From an uncultured Blautia sp. (GTDB lineage: Bacteria; Bacillota; Clostridia; Lachnospirales; Lachnospiraceae), in NCBI GenBank assembly GCA_902476765.1, contig CABSEJ010000158.1, forward strand, positions 1-7,623: 7,623 nucleotides of DNA, written 5' to 3'. Under the pieces are notes generated by a model. The model ran no database searches and was not told the origin of the DNA. It saw only the letters and a list, made by a program, of their open reading frames with translations. The position numbers and the translations under genes were made by a program. Below are positions 1 to 5,379 of this stretch, in pieces. The number at the start of each line of letters is the position of its first letter. Positions within the stretch are counted from its first letter, which is position 1.

Positions 1-77
1 GATTGACGACAACGCAGCAGATGGAAATTCAGGCAAGTCATTTGTTGAAATGTGAACGATACAGTACACTGGGAAGG
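1..77. other. Gene-free left edge containing one copy of a dispersed repeat
   Basis: This short stretch lies just past the RT stop codon. I see no convincing gene and no clear terminator for the RT. On the minus strand an open frame starts with ATG near 43 and runs off the window edge, but it has only about 13 codons and no recognisable product. Bases 35-70 match a second copy near the right end of the window (see the repeat entries). Confidence 0.5.
35..70 (+). repeat. Dispersed intergenic repeat, left copy
   Basis: Bases 37-70 resemble the reverse complement of 7578-7611. About 23 of 34 positions match without gaps, and more match with small gaps. Shared blocks are GTCATT, TGAA, TGAACG and CAGTACACT. 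The right copy, read on the minus strand, repeats GTCATT after a short spacer, whereas this copy has it once, as if a short internal segment had been lost. It ends 7 bases from the RT stop codon. I recognise no transposase or known element, so this is called only as a repeat family. Confidence 0.5.
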
Positions 78-1061
78 CTAGGATTCTGAGATGCCTTCAG
101 TCTTGATTTTTTCAAACTTTTCCCACAGATTAAGAAGCTGTACATCCTGTGGGTTTATTTGAAGGCAGTAGCGGATTTTTCCCTCTAAGCTTTTCAGATA
201 ATTTTCAGGTGTTTGCGAACTGTGTATGTTCTTCAGATGTTCACAGATTCCGAATTTCTCAATATAATAAATTTCCTGGCGCAGTCTGCGGCGGTATGCC
301 TTTGCAGTCTGTGCCTTTTCGTTTACTACAATTCCGGTGACAATCTGGCGCTGACCCTGATGGATAACCCTGGTCTTTTCTGGATTAAGCTGAAACCCCA
401 GCCGTCCTAAAAAGCCCCGGACCTTGGCTGTTACCTGACCGGGAGAGAAGCTGCCGGAGAAAGTCATATCATCGCAATATCTTGTATAGGTAATAGCTCT
501 GTCTCTGCACCATTTCTCCATATACTTGTCAAAAGGAGCAAGGACAAGATTAGAGATGTAAGGAGAAGTGGGCGCACCTTGGGGCAGCATATCATGGAAG
601 CAGCACAGGTGTGTCAGCAGCGTTCTTGCAGAGGGAGGCAAGAATTCCCCCGGAAAAGCGTGCTGGTATACGCTGATATAGGTAATGCTTCCGAAAAAAT
701 CAGAAATATCCAGCTTCAAAAGCATAGGTTTTCGTAAATGGGGCTTAGCGCTGCAGATTAGGGAATGTCTCTTTTGATAAGCCGTGGCACAGGGGGATAC
801 TGCAAACTGGGAGAGAACATTCGAAAGAATCTGCCGCTGTACATATTTCAGCACGCTGTCAGGGACATAAAGAGTCCGAAAGCCGCCGATCTTTTTAGGA
901 ATTTCTACTTTCCTGTAATGGTCCTGGGTATGATTCGCCAGACCATACAGCAGCGCCAGCTTCTTTTCATCTGAAAGCTTCATATTTCCCGTCAGATTCA
1001 AAGATAAAAGGAAATCCCGGCACTGGCTGCCTGTGCAATATTTCCACAAATCAGAATTCAT
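78..1061 (-). CDS. Retron-type reverse transcriptase
   Basis: RNA-directed DNA polymerase that would copy the msd part of the adjacent ncRNA into branched msDNA (RNA joined to single-stranded DNA by a 2'-5' bond) in the cytoplasm. Seen in the 327 residues: a fingers/palm start (IGGFRTLYVP, 58-67); SAKPH at 104-108, matching the retron NAxxH motif with N changed to S; LKLDISDFF with catalytic D118; LPQGAPTSP at 159-167; YCDD at 195-198 with catalytic D197 and D198; LGFQLNPEKT at 221-230; and VTG at 241-243, the retron VTG motif. The basic remainder (250-327) is the thumb-like region that recognises msr in known retrons. Length is normal for a stand-alone retron RT and no effector domain is fused. 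An AGAGGGGG ribosome binding site lies 8 bases before the ATG. The ncRNA ends about 56 bases upstream on the same strand. The retron subtype cannot be assigned from the sequence alone. Confidence 0.93.
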   Translation of the reverse strand: MNSDLWKYCTGSQCRDFLLSLNLTGNMKLSDEKKLALLYGLANHTQDHYRKVEIPKKIGGFRTLYVPDSVLKYVQRQILSNVLSQFAVSPCATAYQKRHSLICSAKPHLRKPMLLKLDISDFFGSITYISVYQHAFPGEFLPPSARTLLTHLCCFHDMLPQGAPTSPYISNLVLAPFDKYMEKWCRDRAITYTRYCDDMTFSGSFSPGQVTAKVRGFLGRLGFQLNPEKTRVIHQGQRQIVTGIVVNEKAQTAKAYRRRLRQEIYYIEKFGICEHLKNIHSSQTPENYLKSLEGKIRYCLQINPQDVQLLNLWEKFEKIKTEGISES

Positions 1062-1117
1062 AGACGTTTCCCCCTCTGCCCTCTCTGAACAAGGGCGTTC
1101 TCAGTGTATACATCCAA

Positions 1118-1134
1118 AAAAGGTTCGGGAAACA
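1118..1134 (-). repeat. Retron a2 arm
   Basis: 3' partner of the a1 arm at 1304-1320. Reverse transcription should start just inside this arm, near 1135, and proceed toward higher plus-strand coordinates. Two further G·U pairs may extend the duplex outward. Confidence 0.85.
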
Positions 1135-1303
1135 CAAAATGGTGATACCGTAAGCAGCGGCTGTGTACCACAAGCCGAAGGCTTGGCAGGCACATGAAAT
1201 GTGCGGTTGTACACAAGAGCTGATGAAGGGCTGGCAGAGCCAGAAAACCCTGGAATAAATACCCGGAGGCGACTCGCCTTGGGGGCAGAAAATCTGCGTA
1301 AGC

Positions 1304-1320
1304 TGTTTCCCGAAACTTTT
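1304..1320 (-). repeat. Retron a1 arm
   Basis: The 17-nt arm at the 5' end of the ncRNA is an inverted repeat of 1118-1134 with one mismatch (U opposite C). In retrons this duplex positions the branching G next to the template and is needed for priming. The arm's own GUUU-CGGG-AAAC could form a small competing hairpin. Confidence 0.85.
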
Positions 1321-1325
1321 CCCTT

Positions 1326-1354
1326 ACTATAGCATAGGGGAGAGGAGAAGACAA
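1326..1354 (-). promoter_or_regulatory. Sigma-A-type promoter of the retron ncRNA/RT
   Basis: On the minus strand, a -35 box TTGTCT (1354-1349) and a -10 box TATAGT (1331-1326) are separated by exactly 17 bases. The -10 box carries an extended TGc just upstream. Counting 6-7 bases past the -10 box puts the transcription start at about 1319-1321, the first bases of a1. No other promoter is seen between the ncRNA and the RT, so both are probably made as one transcript. Confidence 0.72.
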
Positions 1355-1615
1355 TGGAGAATCAGAATGGATTGCAGGCCGGATAATCTGACTGAAAAAA
1401 GTTGGAATACAGAAAAGTCAAAATATCGTAGTTTTTAATCAGATAATCGCAGGACTCCAGGGGCGGGGTGTATTAAAATGTTGAACATAAGGGTGTTGCG
1501 AACCGCAGGAAAAGAGGATAAGCGGTGCGTGAACGATAAAAAAAGAATATCCTCAGTGTGCAGGAGGTGTTTGGCCCTGTGTACACGGAGGATAAGATAA
1601 TAGGAGGACAAGATT
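1355..1615. other. Intergenic region between divergent retron and GH13 gene; GH13 leader
   Basis: This stretch separates the minus-strand retron promoter from the plus-strand GH13 gene. A weak plus-strand promoter candidate is TTGGAA (1402-1407), 16 bases, TATCGT (1424-1429). A leader hairpin is possible: 1556-1564 can pair with 1576-1584 over nine positions, three of them G·U. A 40-codon open frame (1478 to about 1600, beginning MLNIRVLRTAGKEDK) has only a poor ribosome binding site and no recognisable motif, so it is not called as a gene. The GH13 ribosome binding site AGGAGG is at 1602-1607. Confidence 0.35.
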
Positions 1616-3172
1616 ATGCCAAAGTGGTTGGACAATGCGATTTTTTATGAAATTTATCCCCAGACTTTCTTAGATACCAACGGGGACGGAATCGGAGATT
1701 TTCAGGGAATTATCAAAAAGCTGGACTACATAAAGGAGCTGGGCTGTAATGCCCTGTGGCTGAATCCCTGCTTTGTTTCTCCATTTTCTGATGCAGGCTA
1801 TGATGTGGCCGACTACTGCAAAGCAGCGCCGAGATACGGAACGAACGAAGATTTAAAGGAGCTGTTTGAGAAAGCCCATGAAAAGGGACTTCATGTAATC
1901 CTGGATTTAGTACCGGGCCATACTTCTATTGAACATCCCTGGTTTAAGGCTTCTTTAAGCCCGGAGGAAAATGAATTTTCCCACAGATATATCTGGACAG
2001 ACAAAGCCTGGAAGGACTTTGACGGTGTGGGAAATATCAAAGGCTGTATCCGTGGACTTTCTGACCGTGACGGTTCCTGTGCAGCTAACTACTACACCAC
2101 ACAGCCGGCACTGAACTACGGATTTTATAAGGTAACAGAGTCCTGGCAAAAGGATATGCATTCACCTGAGGCCATGGCAACCAGAGAGGCCATGAAGGAT
2201 GTTATGCGTTTCTGGCTGGGAATGGGCTGCGACGGATTCCGTGTAGATATGGCAGGCTCTTTAGTAAAGAATGATGAAGACGGTAAGGGAACCATTGAGC
2301 TGTGGCAGGATTTCCGTAAATTCTTAGACGAAGAGTTCCCGGAGGCAGCTATGATTTCTGAGTGGGGACAGCCGGACAAATCCCTGGAAGGCGGTTATCA
2401 TATGGACTTCCTTCTGCATTTCGGACCTTCCCACTACAATGATTTATTCCGCTGCGAGCACCCATACTTTACGAGAGAGGGTAAGGGAAGCATTGGAGAA
2501 TTTATCAGACTTTACAAAGAAAATTACGGAAAAACCAACGGAAAGGGACTTATCTGTATTCCTTCCGGGGACCATGACATGACTCGTATTAAAGATAAAC
2601 TGGATGACGAGGAAGTAAAAGTTGCTTTTGCCTTCCTTCTGTCTATGCCGGGAGCTCCGTTCATCTACTATGGAGATGAAATCGGCATGAATTATCTGGA
2701 AGGTATCCGTTCCGTAGAGGGCGGCTATGAGAGAACCGGAGCCAGAACTCCTATGCAGTGGGACGGCAGTACAAATGCCGGATTCTCCAGCGCTAAGCCG
2801 GAAGAGCTGTATATCATGATTGACCCGGATAAGAATCGGCCTACGGTAAAGAAGCAGATGGCAGATGAAAATTCTCTTTACCATGAGGTAAAGAAGCTGA
2901 TTCAGGTAAGATTAGCTCACCAGGCTCTTCAGAGCAATGCCCCTGTGGAATTTTTATATGCGGAGGATAATGCTTATCCTCTGGTTTACAAACGTACCGG
3001 AGAAGAAGAAACCATTGTAATCGCTGTAAATCCTTCCGGTAAAGAAGTTACCTGCGAAATCGACGCACCAGACGGAGAAGAGATTATTTACTCTTACAAC
3101 GGCGAGGCCCGGCTGAAGAACGGAACGCTGAAGGTTCCCGCTGCAAGCGCAAGTTTTATAAAAGTAAAATAA
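1616..3172 (+). CDS. GH13 alpha-glucosidase-like glycoside hydrolase
   Basis: A 518-residue cytoplasmic GH13 enzyme that probably acts on short alpha-glucosides (oligo-1,6-glucosidase, alpha-glucosidase or trehalose-synthase-like). Visible are a calcium-loop-like DTNGDGIGD (20-28), strand motif NALWLNP (45-51), motif I DLVPGH (97-102), QPALN (163-167, close to the QPDLN signature of oligo-1,6-glucosidases), GFRVD with nucleophile D211, SEW with acid/base E249, and GDHD with the third carboxylate D321. RTPMQWDGSTNAGF (378-390) is typical of alpha-glucosidases. A small beta-domain closes the C-terminus (about 440-518). All three catalytic acids are present. Motifs I and IV deviate, however: the usual Asn of NH is Gly (PGH), and the NHD motif is DHD. 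M212 after the nucleophile is neither the Val nor the Thr used to guess 1,6 or 1,4 preference, so the substrate is left open. There is no signal peptide. AGGAGG lies 8 bases before the ATG, and a hairpin follows the gene. Confidence 0.88.
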   Translation: MPKWLDNAIFYEIYPQTFLDTNGDGIGDFQGIIKKLDYIKELGCNALWLNPCFVSPFSDAGYDVADYCKAAPRYGTNEDLKELFEKAHEKGLHVILDLVPGHTSIEHPWFKASLSPEENEFSHRYIWTDKAWKDFDGVGNIKGCIRGLSDRDGSCAANYYTTQPALNYGFYKVTESWQKDMHSPEAMATREAMKDVMRFWLGMGCDGFRVDMAGSLVKNDEDGKGTIELWQDFRKFLDEEFPEAAMISEWGQPDKSLEGGYHMDFLLHFGPSHYNDLFRCEHPYFTREGKGSIGEFIRLYKENYGKTNGKGLICIPSGDHDMTRIKDKLDDEEVKVAFAFLLSMPGAPFIYYGDEIGMNYLEGIRSVEGGYERTGARTPMQWDGSTNAGFSSAKPEELYIMIDPDKNRPTVKKQMADENSLYHEVKKLIQVRLAHQALQSNAPVEFLYAEDNAYPLVYKRTGEEETIVIAVNPSGKEVTCEIDAPDGEEIIYSYNGEARLKNGTLKVPAASASFIKVK

Positions 3173-3188
3173 AGTATTTCTGCTATAT

Positions 3189-3238
3189 TGCGGATAAAGG
3201 ACTGCCGGAGATTATCTCCGGCAGTTGCTTTGTCCGCA
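3189..3238 (+). terminator. Long two-part hairpin after the GH13 gene
   Basis: A perfect 11-bp stem (3201-3211 with 3215-3225) has a TTA loop. It sits on an outer stem in which 3189-3199 pairs with 3228-3238, with one T·G position. A U-rich but imperfect run (TTGCTTTGT) follows the inner stem. It most likely ends the GH13 transcript and separates it from the TetR promoter. On the minus strand the run after the stem is also weak, so bidirectional use is possible. Confidence 0.65.
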
Positions 3239-3302
3239 TAATAAGCTTTCAGCCTTGCGCTGAGACTAAGTTCTGATTCATGAGAATTCTTACAGATGGT
3301 GG

Positions 3303-3331
3303 TTGATTTTTTATATACCGATTGGTATAAT
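3303..3331 (+). promoter_or_regulatory. Promoter of the tetR-GH13-glgB operon
   Basis: -35 TTGATT (3303-3308), 17-base spacer, -10 TATAAT (3326-3331), an almost ideal sigma-A promoter. The start of transcription would be near 3338, which rules out an upstream in-frame ATG at 3296 as the regulator start. Confidence 0.75.
3314..3329. promoter_or_regulatory. Probable TetR operator palindrome
   Basis: TATACC-GATT-GGTATA is a perfect 6-bp inverted repeat with a 4-base centre. It covers the end of the promoter spacer and most of the -10 box. Its position just ahead of a TetR-family gene, and the ACC/GGT half-site style common in this family, suggest that the regulator represses its own operon. Direct binding is an inference. 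Confidence 0.68.
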
Positions 3332-3397
3332 GGGGATATGAAAGTTGCGGATATGCCTGTTTGGCGTACCCGTTTATGGAAAAGGGCGGTGACAGAG

Positions 3398-3979
3398 TTG
3401 GACAACAGAGAACTGATTTTAAATGCTGCGCTGGATTTGTTTTATGCCAGAGGATATGATGCAGTGGGAGTGCAGGAAATCGTGGACCGGGCAGGCGTGA
3501 CAAAGCCCACCCTTTATTATTATTTCGGAAGCAAACTGGGGCTTTTGAGAAATCTTCTGGAAAGCAGGTACGGTATTATGCAGAAGGAAGTTTTAGAAGT
3601 CATAGGGACAGGAGAGCAGCTGCCGGAGGTATTATATAAGGTGGCCAGGCAGTTTTTTAATTTTGCAGCCACCAATGAAAAATTCTATCTTTTCATGCTG
3701 TCTCTGTTTTACGCAGGCAGAGAAAATGAAGCTTATAAGACGGTAGCCCCCTTTATTGAAAGCTATTATAAAATCATAGTGGGAATCTTTGAAGATGCAG
3801 CTCCTCAGCTGGGAAATATGAGAGGAAGACAGAGATTATTTGCAGTGGGATTCACCGGCTTTCTGAACCACCATATTATGACAGTAAGCTATGGACTTTC
3901 GGATAACGAAAAATTTGAGATTTCCAACGAAACCACTTATGAGATTGTACATCAATTTTTATACGGAATATATTCATGA
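3398..3979 (+). CDS. TetR/AcrR-family transcriptional regulator
   Basis: A DNA-binding repressor of about 194 residues. The N-terminal domain (about 1-48) has the classic TetR pattern: NRELILNAALDLFYARGYDA, then the helix-turn-helix VQEIVDRAGVTKPTLYYYFGSK (about 25-46) with the YYYF recognition-helix end. The rest is a helical ligand-binding and dimerisation domain of normal length, with no recognisable ligand signature. I chose TTG at 3398 because the N-terminus then matches the family and a GGGCGGTGA-like ribosome binding site precedes it. In-frame ATG codons at 3353 and 3338 are alternatives. The ATG at 3296 lies upstream of the promoter and cannot be used. The gene ends 14 bases before the next start, so it probably heads the operon and controls the two glucan enzymes. 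Its inducer could be a sugar or sugar phosphate, but nothing in the sequence shows this. Confidence 0.85.
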   Translation: MDNRELILNAALDLFYARGYDAVGVQEIVDRAGVTKPTLYYYFGSKLGLLRNLLESRYGIMQKEVLEVIGTGEQLPEVLYKVARQFFNFAATNEKFYLFMLSLFYAGRENEAYKTVAPFIESYYKIIVGIFEDAAPQLGNMRGRQRLFAVGFTGFLNHHIMTVSYGLSDNEKFEISNETTYEIVHQFLYGIYS

Positions 3980-3980
3980 C

Positions 3981-3986
3981 AGGAGG
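3981..3986 (+). promoter_or_regulatory. Ribosome binding site fixing the start of the second GH13 gene
   Basis: AGGAGG sits 7 bases before ATG 3994. The in-frame ATG at 3976 overlaps the TetR stop codon and lies before this site. Using it would add six residues (MTGGEH) encoded by the ribosome binding site itself. The true start is therefore 3994. Confidence 0.8.
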
Positions 3987-3993
3987 AGAACAC

Positions 3994-5352
3994 ATGACAC
4001 CGTGGTATGAGGAGGCAGTATTTTATCACATTTACCCCATAGGCATGACAGGGGCACCAAAAGAAAACAGGCAGGAGGAGGTAAGCCACAGGCTTCCGGA
4101 GCTGGAGCGGTGGCTGGATCATATAGAAGAGATAGGCTGCACGGCGGTTTATATTGGTCCTCTGTTTGAATCCACCACTCATGGCTATGACACCAGAGAC
4201 TACAAGATGGTGGATCGGAGACTGGGGGACAACCAGGATTTTGCCGCTTTTGTGAAAAAAGCTCATGCAAAAAATATAAAAATCGTTGTGGACGGAGTGT
4301 TCAACCATACGGGAAGAGAGTTTTTTGCATTCCGGGATATTCAGAAAAACCGAGAAGGGTCCCCCTACAGGGACTGGTATAAGGGAGTCAATTTCGGCTG
4401 GAACAGCCCTTATAATGATGGCTTTAGCTATGAGGCCTGGAGAAACTGTTATGAGCTGGCCAATCTGAATCTCCAGAATCCTCAGGTGAGAGATTATCTT
4501 CTGGATGTGATAGATTTTTGGATAGACACCTTTGATATTGACGGAATCCGGCTGGATTGTGCAGATTGTCTGGATTTTTATTTTATGGAGGAAATGAGGA
4601 GACGCACCCAGAGCAGGAAGGAGGACTTCTGGCTGATGGGAGAAGTTATCCACGGAGACTACAGCCGCTATATCCAGGACGGTCAAAAAATGCTTCACAG
4701 CGTTACTAATTATGAACTGCACAAGGGACTGTATTCCGGGCATAATGACCACAATTATTTCGAGATTGCACATACTATCCGCAGAGAGTTTGATGAAAAC
4801 GGGGGAATCTACAGAGGCATGAAGCTGTATTCTTTTGTAGATAACCATGATGTAGACCGTATTTTTACGAAACTGAAGGTGAAGGAACATATTTATCCGG
4901 TATATACCCTTCTCTATACCCTTCCGGGAATCCCTTCCCTGTATTACGGCTCCGAGTGGGGCATAGAGGGCAGAAAAGAGGGAGCCAACGACGACCCTCT
5001 CAGACCTGAAGTGGATGAGAGAATCCTGGAAGAGGTGAAAAATTCACCGATTCTGGAATGGGTGAAAAAGCTGGGACAGCTGCATAAGAAGTTTAGCAGT
5101 TGTCTGGCAGAAGGAAGATACCGTGAGCTGCTGCTGACAAACCGTCAGTATGCTTTCGCCAGATTTACAGAGAAAGATGGCCTTCTGACAGCAGTAAATA
5201 ATGACGAAAAAGAAGCAGAGCTTTTAATTCCGGTACCTTTCCAGGATAAAATTTATGTAAACTTAGAGACAGGAGAAGAAGAAACTGTGGAGAATGGAAA
5301 AATCCATGTTTCTATAGAAGCTGCAGGAAGCGCATTTTGGGAAATGCGTTAA
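3994..5352 (+). CDS. GH13 alpha-amylase-family enzyme (maltodextrinase-like)
   Basis: A 452-residue cytoplasmic GH13 hydrolase or transferase, probably acting on maltodextrins or glycogen-derived chains. Visible motifs: AVYIGPLFE (51-59), motif I DGVFNH (100-105), LANLN (155-159, at the MPKLN/QPDLN position), motif II GIRLD with nucleophile D188, motif III GEV with acid/base E217, motif IV VDNHD with D286, and PSLYYGSEWG (314-323) after the barrel. A short C-terminal beta-domain follows (about 375-452). All catalytic residues are intact. The protein lacks the extra N-terminal domain of about 120 residues found in classic neopullulanases and cyclomaltodextrinases, so it is a compact member. 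There is no signal peptide. It lies between the TetR gene and glgB with 14- and 27-base gaps. This placement suggests trimming or remodelling of the same glucan that GlgB branches. The exact bond specificity cannot be read from the sequence. Confidence 0.88.
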   Translation: MTPWYEEAVFYHIYPIGMTGAPKENRQEEVSHRLPELERWLDHIEEIGCTAVYIGPLFESTTHGYDTRDYKMVDRRLGDNQDFAAFVKKAHAKNIKIVVDGVFNHTGREFFAFRDIQKNREGSPYRDWYKGVNFGWNSPYNDGFSYEAWRNCYELANLNLQNPQVRDYLLDVIDFWIDTFDIDGIRLDCADCLDFYFMEEMRRRTQSRKEDFWLMGEVIHGDYSRYIQDGQKMLHSVTNYELHKGLYSGHNDHNYFEIAHTIRREFDENGGIYRGMKLYSFVDNHDVDRIFTKLKVKEHIYPVYTLLYTLPGIPSLYYGSEWGIEGRKEGANDDPLRPEVDERILEEVKNSPILEWVKKLGQLHKKFSSCLAEGRYRELLLTNRQYAFARFTEKDGLLTAVNNDEKEAELLIPVPFQDKIYVNLETGEEETVENGKIHVSIEAAGSAFWEMR

Positions 5353-5379
5353 TATAAGATATTAAAGGGGAAGATTTTT

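Larger units (their letters stand above)
1118..1321 (-). ncRNA. Retron msr-msd RNA (template for msDNA)
   Basis: The RNA reads from about 1321 down to 1118. Its 5' arm a1 (1320-1304, AAAAGUUUCGGGAAACA) pairs with the 3' arm a2 (1134-1118, UGUUUCCCGAACCUUUU) at 16 of 17 positions. The conserved AGC follows at 1304-1302, making G1303 the likely branching guanosine. Next come three msr hairpins: GCAGA-UUU-UCUGC (1297-1285), AGGCG-AGU-CGCCU (1279-1267) and CUGGC-UCU-GCCAG (1243-1231), the last with an outer GGG/CCC pair. The msd follows. CAGC/GCUG and an 8-bp stem (1216-1209 with 1168-1161) enclose two hairpins, GCACAU-UUC-AUGUGC (1204-1190) and CAAGCC-UUC-GGCUUG (1185-1171). This order (a1, msr hairpins, msd, a2, then RT gene) is the known retron layout. 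Folding was done by eye. The 3' end of the msDNA, near 1222-1230, is an inference. Confidence 0.87.

Noticed and set aside
78..1061. RT as a group II intron or diversity-generating retroelement
   Set aside because: There is no maturase or endonuclease domain, no intron domain V/VI-like structure and no template/variable repeat pair in the window. The VTG motif and upstream msr-msd fit a retron better.
1058..1354. A 98-codon minus-strand frame through the ncRNA whose TGA overlaps the RT ATG (ATGA)
   Set aside because: It begins with a TTG inside the -35 box, has no ribosome binding site and shows no recognisable protein features. The retron RNA structure explains the region. The ATGA overlap looks like chance.
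1435..1635. A 66-codon minus-strand frame that could be a retron accessory protein
   Set aside because: It starts inside the GH13 coding region on the opposite strand, has low-complexity hydrophobic and basic content, and lacks a convincing ribosome binding site.
3296..3397. N-terminal extension of the TetR protein from ATG 3296
   Set aside because: The extension reads through the promoter and operator, lies upstream of the expected transcription start and does not resemble a TetR N-terminus.
3952..4890. A 312-codon minus-strand frame opposite the second GH13 gene
   Set aside because: It is the antisense shadow of a gene with all GH13 motifs intact, and has no matching domain or ribosome binding site.
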